A stretch of DNA of 64,000 nucleotides from Agrobacterium larrymoorei (lineage in GTDB: Bacteria; Pseudomonadota; Alphaproteobacteria; Rhizobiales; Rhizobiaceae). The stretch's first letter is position 1. Each line of letters opens with the position of its first letter. The notes below the pieces were generated by a model that was not told where the DNA came from, did no database searches, and worked only from the letters and a program-made list of their open reading frames with translations. The DNA is taken from contig NZ_CP039694.1 of assembly GCF_005145045.1 (NCBI RefSeq), positions 1 through 64,000 on the forward strand. Direction: 5' to 3'. Position numbers and translations under genes: made by a program. Of the stretch, positions 1-8,938 are shown one piece after another.

Positions 1-1209
1 GTGAACTTGATCGATAGGCACCTCAACAGAGCCGCTACATCTGCACATATCACGCAGCGCGCGGAAGCGCTTTCTGCGCGACTTCGTGCCGTCGGTGAGC
101 GAGCATTTCCGCCAATCGCGCAGAAGTCGCTTCGCTCATTCACTTCAGGCGAGGTCGCCGAGATTGTTGGTGTGTCAGACGGTTACCTCCGTCAGCTATC
201 ATTGGACGGCCTTGGCCCTGCACCCGATATTGGGACTGGTGGGAGGCGATCCTATACCCTTGAGCAGATCAATGGGTTGCGACAGTACCTGGCTGAAGCG
301 CGCCCTAAAGAAGCAGCGCGTTTCTGGCCCCGTCGCAAAAAGGGCGACAAACTGCAAATCATTACTGTTGCCAACTTCAAGGGAGGCTCGGCCAAAACGA
401 CTACAGCTCTGTATCTCGCGCAAGGATTGGCGCTTCATGGATATAAGGTTCTAGCGATCGATCTCGATCCACAGGCCTCGTTGTCTGCAATGTTTGGCTA
501 TCAGCCAGAATTTGACGTTGCCGAGAATACCACCATCTACGGCGCTATTAGATACGATGAACAGCGCGTGTCGATGAGCGAGGTAATCCGCCCTACCTAC
601 TTCACGGGTATCAGCATCGTTCCCGGCAATCTCGAGCTAATGGAATTCGAACATCAGACGCCACGCTTTATGCTACAGAACCGTGGTCGTCCAGAAGATC
701 TTTTTTTCAGGCGTGTTGCAAGCGCAATTCAGCAGGTCGAAAGCGAGTACGACATCGTCGTCGTCGACTGCCCGCCTCAGTTGGGCTTCCTGACAATGGG
801 CGCTCTGAACGCCGCGACAGGGATGATCGTCACAGTCCACCCGCAGATGGTGGACGTGGCGTCGATGAGCCAGTTTCTCCTCATGACGTCGGATCTTGTT
901 TCTGTCATCGAGGAAGCAGGCGGGCAGCTCGATTATGACTTCCTGAGATTTCTCGTCACCCGCCACGATCCACGAGATGTTCCCGAACAGGAGATCGTTG
1001 GCTTGCTGCGCGATGTCTTTGGCACCGATGTCATGGCAGCGGCGGCTTGGAAATCAACAGCGATCGCGAACGCTGGATTGACGAAGCAATCGCTCTACGA
1101 GTTGTCGCGAGGAGCGGTTGGCAGAACAACATACGATCGTGCCATGGAATCCATCAACGCCGTGAACCATGAAGCAGTCGGCTTAATCAATGAAGTGTGG
1201 GGCAGATGA
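1..1209 (+). CDS. repA: RepA, ParA-type plasmid partition ATPase
   Basis: First gene of a repABC cassette. RepA is a ParA-family ATPase that segregates the plasmid with RepB and autorepresses the operon. The 402-residue protein has a MerR-like DNA-binding region at about residues 48-97 and a deviant Walker A motif (KGGSAKTT, residues 127-134). A second motif, VVVDCPPQ, follows near residue 255, as expected for this family. The start is the GTG at base 1, giving the normal family length, so the window appears to be numbered from repA. The operon promoter and any upstream operator would lie before the window. repB follows on the same strand after 103 bases. Confidence 0.97.
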   Translation: MNLIDRHLNRAATSAHITQRAEALSARLRAVGERAFPPIAQKSLRSFTSGEVAEIVGVSDGYLRQLSLDGLGPAPDIGTGGRRSYTLEQINGLRQYLAEARPKEAARFWPRRKKGDKLQIITVANFKGGSAKTTTALYLAQGLALHGYKVLAIDLDPQASLSAMFGYQPEFDVAENTTIYGAIRYDEQRVSMSEVIRPTYFTGISIVPGNLELMEFEHQTPRFMLQNRGRPEDLFFRRVASAIQQVESEYDIVVVDCPPQLGFLTMGALNAATGMIVTVHPQMVDVASMSQFLLMTSDLVSVIEEAGGQLDYDFLRFLVTRHDPRDVPEQEIVGLLRDVFGTDVMAAAAWKSTAIANAGLTKQSLYELSRGAVGRTTYDRAMESINAVNHEAVGLINEVWGR

Positions 1210-1280
1210 TCATGCTTCATTCTTTAAGGAATCAATCGTTTAGCTTGTTGTCAACTGACGACGTGTCGGCACACTTTCGA

Positions 1281-1296
1281 GATAACGATTGTTATT
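1281..1296. promoter_or_regulatory. Candidate parS-like centromere site between repA and repB
   Basis: The repA-repB gap contains the dyad ATAAC-GATT-GTTAT (1282-1295), a perfect 5-bp inverted repeat with a 4-bp centre, about 20 bases before repB. In several repABC plasmids the RepB-binding parS palindrome sits in this gap. The sequence does not match the common GC-centred parS consensus, so the assignment rests on position and symmetry only. Confidence 0.35.
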
Positions 1297-1312
1297 ATTG
1301 GGGAGATGTTAG

Positions 1313-2311
1313 ATGAGCAAGCGAACGCAATCCGTGCGAAATCTTTTCGCTGCGGGCCCGGATGTAGCTCTGACTGCAGAGACGCGCCAACCAATGCAGC
1401 GCGTTGCCTCGGGTGCGGTACGGTCACTTAAGGACACCTTTTCGGAGGTCGAACGAGACTACGAAGAACTCAAACAAAGAGTTGCCGACGGGGCTCTACC
1501 GCTAGACCTCGATCCCACACTCGTAGACCCCTCCCCTTTTGCTGATCGTTTCGCCGATCAGGATATGTCGGCTGTTGAGGCATTAAAGACCTCTTTCCTG
1601 GAGCACGGCCAGGAGATCCCGATCCTGGTGCGCGTACATCCATCCGAGGCAGGTCGATACCAAATCGCTTACGGGCACCGCCGATTAAGAGCTGCGAAAG
1701 AGCTTGCCATCCCGGTGAAGGCCTATGTGCGAGATCTCAGCGACGATCGCCTGGTCGTTGCACAGGGTATTGAAAATTCTGCGCGAGAAGATCTCACGTT
1801 CATCGAACGCGCGGTGTTCTCCCTTAAGCTTGAAGAGGGTGGCTTTCAACGGTCGCTTATTCAAACCGCTCTCAGTGTCGATCGGCAAGAAGCCTCAAAG
1901 CTCATCATCGTAGCGCGTGCGATACCCAGCTGGCTGGTTGGTGTCATCGGTCGCGCGCCGAAAATCGGCCGGCCGCGGTGGCAGGAACTTGCCGACCTGT
2001 TAAAAAATGAGGGCTCGGAAAGCATAGCGCGCAAGACGTGCGATGATAAGTCATTTGGTCACAAGTCGTCAGATGACAGATTCCTTGCAATCGTCAGAGC
2101 CATCAAGTCCTTCGATAGGCCGGCCCAGGCGACAGCAGATACACTGGTCGCGAAGTCCGTTGATGGTGCCGAGATTGCCAAGATGGCGATCTCTGGAAAG
2201 GTCTGCAAAATTCAGATTAACAGAGATCGTGACGAGGCATTTGCCAAATTCGTGATGGACCAGATTCCTAGTCTTTACGCGAACTTCCGGAACACCGAAA
2301 TAGAAAACTAG
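1313..2311 (+). CDS. repB: RepB, ParB-type centromere-binding protein
   Basis: Second gene of the repABC cassette; RepB binds parS and loads RepA for plasmid segregation. The 332-residue product has a ParB/Srx-type N-terminal domain at about residues 60-165, including the signature YGHRRLRAAKEL. A helical DNA-binding region follows (SLIQTALSVDRQEASKL). Length is normal for RepB. The ATG at 1313 is preceded by GGGGAG at suitable spacing. A candidate parS lies just upstream and the repB-repC gap holds the antisense RNA locus. Confidence 0.96.
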   Translation: MSKRTQSVRNLFAAGPDVALTAETRQPMQRVASGAVRSLKDTFSEVERDYEELKQRVADGALPLDLDPTLVDPSPFADRFADQDMSAVEALKTSFLEHGQEIPILVRVHPSEAGRYQIAYGHRRLRAAKELAIPVKAYVRDLSDDRLVVAQGIENSAREDLTFIERAVFSLKLEEGGFQRSLIQTALSVDRQEASKLIIVARAIPSWLVGVIGRAPKIGRPRWQELADLLKNEGSESIARKTCDDKSFGHKSSDDRFLAIVRAIKSFDRPAQATADTLVAKSVDGAEIAKMAISGKVCKIQINRDRDEAFAKFVMDQIPSLYANFRNTEIEN

Positions 2312-2324
2312 AAAAGGACGTAAC

Positions 2325-2385
2325 AGCAAAAGAAAAAGGCCCCCAAACGACGCTGTCGTGGAAGCCTCTCTCATTGGTCTCAGCA
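2325..2385 (-). ncRNA. Counter-transcribed antisense RNA (ctRNA) controlling repC
   Basis: The repB-repC gap in repABC plasmids encodes a small antisense RNA that limits RepC synthesis and sets incompatibility. Here the minus strand has a promoter (TTGACT, 17-base spacer, GATTCT), then about 60 bases, then a GC-rich hairpin followed by a U-rich tail. Transcript ends are inferred from these signals, not measured. Confidence 0.75.
2333..2368 (-). terminator. Intrinsic terminator of the antisense RNA
   Basis: Read on the minus strand, AGGCTTCCACGAC pairs across the loop AGC with GTCGTTTGGGGGCCT, with small internal mismatches, and is followed by TTTTTCTTTT. This is the 3' hairpin of the ctRNA and ends its transcription just downstream of the repB stop codon. 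Confidence 0.7.
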
Positions 2386-2390
2386 ACCTG

Positions 2391-2419
2391 AGAATCGCAT
2401 TTCCACGAATTCTAGTCAA
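2391..2419 (-). promoter_or_regulatory. Promoter of the repC antisense RNA
   Basis: On the minus strand a -35 box TTGACT (2414-2419) and a -10 box GATTCT (2391-2396) are separated by exactly 17 bases. They point towards the antisense RNA and away from repC, the usual arrangement in this family. Confidence 0.65.
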
Positions 2420-2480
2420 GAGTCTTTGGCACCGTTTTTGGTGAGCGGATTTCTTTTGCCGATCGAAAGGTGAGAGAAAA

Positions 2481-3692
2481 ATGCAAAGTGGAAGTGTAAC
2501 GACGCCATTTGGGCGGCGGCCAATGACGCTTGCGTTGGTCAAGGCCCAACTCGAGGTCGCAGACATCCATAAAGGAAAAGCTGTCGACAAATGGAAGGTT
2601 TACCGTGATGCGTGTGACGCGCGTTCGCTTCTTGGGTTACGTGATCGTGCACTTGCCGTTCTAAATGCGCTTCTGTCGTTTTATCCAGAGACTGAACTCA
2701 GCGAAGATAAGAACCTTATTGTCTTTCCGTCAAACGCTCAACTGATTGCCCGTGCAAACGGAATTGCAGGAACAACCCTGCGAGAAAACCTGGCTGTGTT
2801 GGTGGAGGCGGGGCTCATCAACCGCAACGACAGCCCCAACGGCAAGCGGTACGTAAGGCGCACCAAAGATGGCGCCGTGGAAACCGCATATGGCTTTGAT
2901 CTTGCTCCTTTGCTTGCGAAATCAGCCGAGCTCGCTCACATGGCACAACAGGTCACCGAGGATGCTAGGCGACTTAAGGTGCTCAAGGAACGGATGACGA
3001 TCGCTCGCAGGGACGTCCGCAAGCTCATCACAGCCGCCATCGAAGACGACACTCCTGGTGATTGGTTAAAGATGGAGGCGATGTACGTAGCCGCTGTGGC
3101 GAAGCTCCGACACGCGAAATCGATTACTGATTTCGAGGGCATCCTCGATGAGGTAATGATTTTGCGCGAGCACGTGGTCAATACATTGAAAGACCAGCTT
3201 TTTTCTACAAAATCCGACGGCAATGATAACGTCATCCGTCAGCACAAACAGAATTCAAATACCGATTATAAAAATGAACTTGAACCTTGCTCTGAAACGG
3301 AGCGGGGCGATATGGCGGCGCAAAATCTCAGTCGGAAACCCGAGACGCTAAAAGCTTTTCCAATTGGGCTAGTTATGCGTGCATGCCCGGAGATAGCTTC
3401 CTACGGCCCCGGAGGTGAGGTTCGTAGTTGGCGGGACCTCATGTCGGCCGCGGTGGTCGTCCGCTCGACTTTGGGCGTGAGCGCGTCGGCCTATCAGGAT
3501 GCATGCGAGGCGATGGGGGCCGAGAACGCCGCGGTTGCCATGGCAGCAATACTCGAGCGAGCGGGACACATTAATTCGGCTGGGGGATACCTCCGCGATC
3601 TTACGTCAAGGACACGGCGCGGAGAGTTTTCGCTCGGACCGATGCTGATGGCGCTTTTGAAGGCAAACTCCGGGGGTCGGAACTGGGCGTGA
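2481..3692 (+). CDS. repC: RepC, plasmid replication initiator
   Basis: Third repABC gene; RepC initiates plasmid replication, and the origin is normally inside its coding sequence. The 403-residue product begins MQSGSVTTPFGRRPMTLALV, typical of RepC N-termini. It contains the winged-helix region around residues 70-120 (AQLIARANGIAGTTLRENLAVLVEAG) and the conserved C-terminal block ending in SLGPMLMALL. The ATG at 2481 follows GGTGAG. Expression is probably limited by the antisense RNA encoded just upstream. The gene is intact, so the replicon should be autonomous. Confidence 0.96.
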   Translation: MQSGSVTTPFGRRPMTLALVKAQLEVADIHKGKAVDKWKVYRDACDARSLLGLRDRALAVLNALLSFYPETELSEDKNLIVFPSNAQLIARANGIAGTTLRENLAVLVEAGLINRNDSPNGKRYVRRTKDGAVETAYGFDLAPLLAKSAELAHMAQQVTEDARRLKVLKERMTIARRDVRKLITAAIEDDTPGDWLKMEAMYVAAVAKLRHAKSITDFEGILDEVMILREHVVNTLKDQLFSTKSDGNDNVIRQHKQNSNTDYKNELEPCSETERGDMAAQNLSRKPETLKAFPIGLVMRACPEIASYGPGGEVRSWRDLMSAAVVVRSTLGVSASAYQDACEAMGAENAAVAMAAILERAGHINSAGGYLRDLTSRTRRGEFSLGPMLMALLKANSGGRNWA

Positions 3693-4260
3693 CCTGAAGC
3701 AGATCGTCAGGTTGGCGGAAGGTCGGCAGAGAGGTTGATGTCGTCAGCTGACTACAAACTAACAATCGGATTTCTGTACTCTTTGGCGGGTTGGAAGGGG
3801 CGGACGTAGCTATCGCCTAATTCAAAGGAGAGAGGGTCTAAGATTGAACGGCTGACGTGCGGAGTAAAGACACGAACAAGAGAGCTATTCTGACATATCG
3901 ATAATTGACCTGAATTGGTTCTCCACGCTCAGTTCATCGCCGACATCGATTTCGCGCCGTTGAGCCCTTGCCGACTTTGCTGACTCTGCCGCGCAGTTTT
4001 GAAACAGTTGCGACATCAAGCTGGCACCGACTGTAGAAGCAATTTCGAACCTCGCATTTGAAAGGCTGAGGTTCAGCAGTCCAACTTCCGCCGTTCGTTA
4101 TCTTCGCGGTGGTCTGAGCGAAGCCGATGTGAAATTTCTGTCGTTTAAGGTATTGCTCCATTGTGAACGCAGAGGCTAAATATCCCCATACATTTTATGG
4201 GCCAAGCGTTACACGAGGCTGGAATAGCATCAAATTCAATATTGGTTTGGGAGAAGATAT
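3693..4260. other. Intergenic stretch after repC, no convincing gene
   Basis: This 568-base stretch holds no protein I can defend. A 75-codon minus-strand frame at 3934-4161 has no good ribosome site and an amino-acid mix typical of chance reading. The only clear signal is at the right end: GGGAGA at 4250-4255, the ribosome site of the next gene. Confidence 0.5.
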
Positions 4261-5379
4261 TTGAATGAGACGCCTTACCTCAGCAGTCAGGAAATTCGCG
4301 ATATTGTGACGGCTATTATCTCAGTGTTGGGGTATAACGATCTGGTACAGAGATCTTTGATGGCCAACCTGGACGATCAATACGTTTCTTCCATCACCCC
4401 GACGGCGATGGGATCGCACATGGCGACGTTGATCTATATTCTTGATCGGATGAACAAGACGCCGCGTCTGATTGACGGAACGGTCCCGATCCAGCGGTTT
4501 CTCGAGAATGCGGCATTTCTCTCCGGTCTGGATTCACGAGCGTCCCCGATCCGAGATGGGCTCGCAAATGTAACCAGCCGTACTGCAGGCTTTGTCTACC
4601 CCGCAGAGGATCGGTTCACATCATTCGATGAGAAGATTCTTTTCCAGAATGACATGGTTCCTATGGAATTCATGTCGAAGGGCCTTGCGGCATCAAATGC
4701 TGTTGCCAAGCTGACAGTGACAAGAGTGGAGGACGGAAGGCCCGCTTTTTCTAGCGCAGGCGTTTTAATGCGTTACGTTGGTACAGGATGGCTGCTTTCG
4801 CCGACGTTACTTATGACCAACTATCATGTTATCGCTGCCCGCAATTCAGGTGAAACTCCGCCTAACGCGACGGACTTGAACGCGCAAGCGATGTCAGTCG
4901 AGGCCGAGTTTGACTTCAACACAGATTCGATCAACCTCGCTAGCGTGGTCAAGACCGTTAAACTGGTGATCTCGGACAAGCATCTTGACTACGCCGTACT
5001 TCGCTTGGAGGAGACCGGGCGCCCAGGTCTTGTGGTCAGTTCGGATGTTCGCAACCTTCGTCCAGGATCGCCCGTAAATATCATACAGCATCCGAGGGGT
5101 AATCATAAGCACTACGCCATTCGGAACAACCTTGTTGAGTCTGTTACTGACACCCAGCTACGGTATTTTACTGACACGATGCCAGGTTCATCGGGTTCAC
5201 CTGTCTGTGATGATGAATGGAGGGTTCAAGCGCTCCATCGTGGCTCAAGGTCCGTCACAAACGCCAAACTTCACGGCAGAGTGACTAACTATATCAACTA
5301 CGGCTCACTGATGTACGCGGTGCTGCAGCATCTGAGCTCTAATGATCCTATCACTCTAGGCGAAATCACGACGGGGTAG
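4261..5379 (+). CDS. EAD-type domain fused to a trypsin-like serine protease
   Basis: A 372-residue two-domain protein. Residues about 8-100 are a helical domain resembling the effector-associated (EAD1-like) death-fold adaptors. Residues about 135-355 are a trypsin-like protease: His189 in TNYHV, Asp243 in LDYAVLRL and Ser311 in PGSSGSPV form the triad. There is no signal peptide, so it probably acts in the cytoplasm. In other bacteria such adaptors link a protease to sensors or partner effectors in conflict systems. The start is TTG at 4261, seven bases after GGGAGA. The next gene starts 10 bases after the stop and carries a similar N-terminal domain, so they are likely co-transcribed and may bind through these domains. 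Catalytic residues are seen; the defence role is inference. Confidence 0.8.
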   Translation: MNETPYLSSQEIRDIVTAIISVLGYNDLVQRSLMANLDDQYVSSITPTAMGSHMATLIYILDRMNKTPRLIDGTVPIQRFLENAAFLSGLDSRASPIRDGLANVTSRTAGFVYPAEDRFTSFDEKILFQNDMVPMEFMSKGLAASNAVAKLTVTRVEDGRPAFSSAGVLMRYVGTGWLLSPTLLMTNYHVIAARNSGETPPNATDLNAQAMSVEAEFDFNTDSINLASVVKTVKLVISDKHLDYAVLRLEETGRPGLVVSSDVRNLRPGSPVNIIQHPRGNHKHYAIRNNLVESVTDTQLRYFTDTMPGSSGSPVCDDEWRVQALHRGSRSVTNAKLHGRVTNYINYGSLMYAVLQHLSSNDPITLGEITTG

Positions 5380-5389
5380 GAAGCGAGCG

Positions 5390-6541
5390 ATGGACGATTT
5401 CGATGGCTACTTCGATCCAGAGGAGCGAAAGAAAATCCTGGCAATCGCGCGCAAACTGCGATTTCCGACGAAGAGGTTCGTGTTGATCTCTTGCCTCCCA
5501 GAAGCATACGCGCAATCGCTACACAACCTGCCCGACGATGATGCCCAGCTGATCGCAGATATCGATCTGCTGCTTCGACCGTTGTATTTATTGGACGACA
5601 GTAACCGAACGATAGTACCGATTGTGGAGTGGCTGGAGCGCGCTGCGTTGACATTCCCCAACTTCCCCGAGGCGGCTGAACTAAAAATGTTCGCCGAGAA
5701 GGCAAAAGCGAGAAGCGCTACGCTGATCCCGTTGGCCGAAGATGCTTTGAAACGGCGCCTTGGAGACTCACTTAAGAAGAGCCTTAGGCTCTTCTACATG
5801 CCGTTCCTGACTGATCATCTCATCTCAGAGAATGCTCAAATCAATGTTCTGGCGCATGCCCTTGAAGATGCTATCAAAAGTCACTTCAAATATGAGAAAA
5901 ACGTGTTTGTTCGCGAACTTTCCCGAAAGATAAAAATCGAATGGGATGATGAAGCTCGAACAAGAATCAAGGTGAGTGACCACTCAGTTTTTGAATTCGT
6001 TCCTTTTAACTATGAGGACATCACCTGGAAAACCGAGCGCTACGCGACGGGTGAGCTTTCTACCTGCGATTATGAAATCCGGCGAGATGACGTCTGGTTA
6101 TCAGGACGGATGCTTGAGGCCGAGGTTTCCGTCAACTACGAGAAACAGCTTATGACATCAACATATGGTATTGATGTGAAAGATCCCGGGCCGTTTAAAA
6201 TCAAGGCTGTTAAAGAAACCTGCTGGTTCCTCGATTCGGATCCGGTTTTCGAGCAAACTTCGCCCTACGTTGTTCAAGGCTGCAAGCTCGAAATCCAAAA
6301 TAGTGCGCCCGGTCTTCGGGTGGTTTTCCACGACGTGGGTGGTGCTAAGTTGTTTTCACCTGATCCGGAATTTTCTGGTAGCCACAAGTGGGATGTGATA
6401 TCCTTTGGCTCTAGCAGGTCGTTAGACTCAGTACCCGTTCTGCTTCCCGAGCAGGGTTACATACTGGTAATGTCTCGCACGCTGGCGGGCCTTGACGACA
6501 GCGCCGAGAAGGGCCATGTTAGTCCAACTGATAACGCATGA
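5390..6541 (+). CDS. EAD-type N-terminal domain protein, partner of the upstream protease
   Basis: A 383-residue protein. Residues about 10-105 form a helical domain with the pattern of EAD1-like adaptors (LISCLPEAYAQSLHNL, then LLRPLYLLDDSNRTIVPIVE), matching the N-terminus of the protease encoded 10 bases upstream. The rest is less familiar. Residues about 190-360 are rich in beta-strand-like stretches and contain no enzyme motif I recognise. No signal peptide or membrane segment is visible. The pairing suggests a two-component complex in which this protein is the sensor, scaffold or protease substrate. The function of the C-terminal half is unknown. AGCGAG before the ATG is a modest ribosome site. 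Confidence 0.72.
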   Translation: MDDFDGYFDPEERKKILAIARKLRFPTKRFVLISCLPEAYAQSLHNLPDDDAQLIADIDLLLRPLYLLDDSNRTIVPIVEWLERAALTFPNFPEAAELKMFAEKAKARSATLIPLAEDALKRRLGDSLKKSLRLFYMPFLTDHLISENAQINVLAHALEDAIKSHFKYEKNVFVRELSRKIKIEWDDEARTRIKVSDHSVFEFVPFNYEDITWKTERYATGELSTCDYEIRRDDVWLSGRMLEAEVSVNYEKQLMTSTYGIDVKDPGPFKIKAVKETCWFLDSDPVFEQTSPYVVQGCKLEIQNSAPGLRVVFHDVGGAKLFSPDPEFSGSHKWDVISFGSSRSLDSVPVLLPEQGYILVMSRTLAGLDDSAEKGHVSPTDNA

Positions 6542-7502
6542 TTGGATAAGCGAATGTGCAGGATCAAAGAAACAATCGTCTGAAGCCGTTGGTTTCAAGA
6601 GATACATCTTGTGTCCTGGCAATGATGTTGCCGGGATATTGTCATTTGTGGGAAAAGCGAAGTTCGGTTGATGAAATCCGCCTCCAAGTTTCGCATTGTC
6701 TCTTGGAACAAGGCTCCTGAGTGCGCAGGGCTAAATTTTTGTTGCGCCGATATACCAGCTCTATTGGCACCTGCGAACCACGGCGGGACTGCTCCATGGC
6801 AGCAGCTCCAACAGAGACCTGCGTGGTTGAGCGTGGAAACCCGCACGTCGTTTGCTCTGCCACTGAACTAGCCGGACCTAGCTACTCTCCTCTCCGGGTA
6901 TTGATCGCAGCTTGAGGGTCTAAACCGGATCGTCCTGCTAGGGTTGTCCATTTAGTCCGAGACGGTCTGCGGTAGAGGTAAGGGGAATAAACGAACGAAG
7001 TTCGTTGAATGCACAAGATTACAGGCACGGATCCATCCGTACATCGCTGTGCTGGGCTTAATACTTCCCTATGGTCAACGGCCGTCACTCATGAATAGCC
7101 CGGCACCGCTGGCCAACCCTCCACCGGTATGGCTATCCCTAGCCATACCGGCCATTGGCGACCTCGCCTCTCTCAAGAGGGTTCAAAACCGTCCGCTCTC
7201 TTTCTCCGCTCGAAGAGGTTTCGGCAGTTCGCAGAAAGACGTTGCATCGAAGAATTAGAAGAGCTCTGTTATAAGAAGTTGCACGCAAAAATATGTTAAA
7301 GGGTCAACACAACCGTATTGTAGTGCGGTCATTTTCGTGATTAGCTGTTCAATACTGTAGGGGGAAAGCAGCTTTGCTGCTTAATTTATTATATCGTTGT
7401 CCAATAGCTAAATTTACAGATCGTGCTGTGCTTTTCGGAGCGGAGCTCAAATCTATTCACGTTTAACGGACCTTGCTGATGATCAGTTTTGCTTCGAGTA
7501 AC
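6542..7502. other. Long gene-free stretch with strong dyads
   Basis: About 960 bases with only short chance reading frames. It holds a 7-bp inverted repeat (AACGAAC...GTTCGTT, 6990-7006) and a much stronger hairpin at 7112-7159, listed separately. At 6860-6885 the minus strand resembles a tRNA D-arm, but no full cloverleaf can be drawn. An AT-rich segment at about 7380-7480 may carry the promoter of the lipoprotein gene. Confidence 0.4.
7112..7159. repeat. Strong imperfect hairpin with perfect 12-bp core
   Basis: CCGGTATGGCTA (7124-7135) and TAGCCATACCGG (7140-7151) are perfect inverted repeats around TCCC. An outer stem GCCAA/TTGGC (7112-7116, 7155-7159) extends it. No T-run follows on either strand, so it does not look like an intrinsic terminator. 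It could be a protein-binding dyad, a recombination site or part of an RNA. It sits alone in a gene-free stretch. Confidence 0.7.
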
Positions 7503-8373
7503 ATGAAGTTTCCAAGCAACCTCTTTCGTGTTTCTTTCTTGCCCATTCTGTTGCTAGCAAGTTGCGCCAGCCGGCCAAAAACCGATGACGTCGCGCAATT
7601 CGGAACGGCCACAATGAACGCGGTGGCTGTGATCAGGGAGCCGGGCCAACTGGAGAGCGATTTGGCTATTGCCTATTCCACTGAGACCAATCTCTGTCGA
7701 TACGTGAGCTTATCCATACCGGCTTGCGGCACCTCGTTCGCAAAATCCTGTCGAGCGTCTTGAAGATCGAGCAGCCTTCCTCGATGCTCTTAGTGACTAC
7801 GCGCAAGCACTCGCCAAAGCAACTGATCCTGAAGCAATTTCGAAGCTAAAAGCTGCAGCGACCACATTAGCAGGCAGCGCTGCGAAACTATCGACAGCAG
7901 CATCTGCAGGATCTCCGGGTTCAGCGGTAATCGGCCCAGTCGTTAAATTCACAATCCACGGTGCCGTATATCTTTCGGAACGAGACCGCATGCGGGAGAT
8001 CCGCGAAATTGCGGTGGCTGTACAGCCGCTCCTTTTGGACGCAACGTTCCTGATCCTCAACGAAGATACAGACGACCTCCAGCTAATCGACGACAGGCTG
8101 AAAGCTTGGGAGAGTGGGGCGCGGTGTAGTCTGGACCAGGCTAGGAAGCGGGGAGGGGCCTATGAGCAATACATCTCCATTGACAAAGCAAAGCGCGATT
8201 TCCTGACGCGCCGTCAAATTGTCACCAAGAGCGTCGCTGCGATCAACAAGGTGCAGGAGGCGCATCGGAAACTCGCCGATGGCTCGCCTGACCTATCCAG
8301 CTCCGTCGAGGACATCAACACGTTCCTGGATGATATCGCCGAACTGAAAAAGGCGATCGAGAGTAAGGAGTAA
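7503..8373 (+). pseudogene. Lipoprotein gene with a single-base frameshift
   Basis: The frame from ATG 7503 encodes a lipoprotein signal peptide with lipobox LLASC, then about 75 residues, and stops at 7763. The next frame encodes a coherent continuation (VERLEDRAAFLDAL...) running to 8373. Removing one A from the AAAA run at 7742-7745 joins them: ...TSFA then NPVERLED. The restored product is about 289 residues: a periplasmic or outer-membrane-anchored protein with an alanine-rich helical middle and a charged, coiled-coil-like C-terminus. The family is not recognised. The next gene starts four bases later. The shift could be a true mutation or a homopolymer sequencing error. A translation start at 7479 is also possible but spoils the signal peptide. 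Confidence 0.75.
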
Positions 8374-8377
8374 GATC

Positions 8378-8701
8378 TTGAGTGTCTCAAACACCGATGC
8401 CGGCGACACAATAAACGACGCGATTACAAAGCTCTTGAACGCTTATGTATCGGCTTCGGCTACTGATAAGGCACGCTTAAAATATGCGGCAAATCGTTTG
8501 AAGGAAGAATACGATGCCATAAGGGGACGATCCCCATCCGCTAGCTATCGCGAGATCACCGGCGGGATTTCGCAAGCCGCCGGTCGACTTAAAACGATCG
8601 CCAAAGACCGCGAGAGGTTGGCAACGAATATGGCGACGGCCGCATCCATCCTCAACACGATTACAAAAGTCCTGGGCCTTGTTGGAATGAAGGTTTCTTG
8701 A
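8378..8701 (+). CDS. Small helical protein, partner of the lipoprotein
   Basis: A 107-residue, mostly helical and soluble protein with no recognised family. It starts at TTG 8378, seven bases after AAGGAG and four bases after the stop of the frameshifted lipoprotein gene, so the two are almost certainly one operon. No signal peptide or cysteine motif is present. The C-terminal third (LATNMATAASILNTITKVLGLVGM) is amphipathic to hydrophobic and could contact a membrane or form a helical bundle. Its start and spacing support a real gene; its role is unknown. Confidence 0.65.
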   Translation: MSVSNTDAGDTINDAITKLLNAYVSASATDKARLKYAANRLKEEYDAIRGRSPSASYREITGGISQAAGRLKTIAKDRERLATNMATAASILNTITKVLGLVGMKVS

Positions 8702-8938
8702 TTGGCCGACCCCAGCGGACCGGAAAGGCGCGCGACGCATTGGGAAACGTTACCAACCCAAATTGCGTCGCGACCATAAATGAGGAGCCGCCACTGCCCA
8801 CGCTATGACACGTTTTTCCAGCCGACCACGTATGAAGTTTCGAGCTCCAGCACCCGTCTCTTTTGGGGGACACCCCGAAAATAGCCGGTTAGGCCGCCTG
8901 GCAGCCTTCAACGAGGCGATGCCCGGAAGCACTCGCCC

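Noticed and set aside
3934..4161. 75-codon minus-strand frame after repC
   Set aside because: No ribosome site, no recognised family, and a composition compatible with chance.
6780..6885. tRNA-like sequence on the minus strand (TAGTTCAGTGGCAGAGCA)
   Set aside because: It resembles a D-arm, but no acceptor stem, 5-bp anticodon stem or T-arm can be paired at the right distances.
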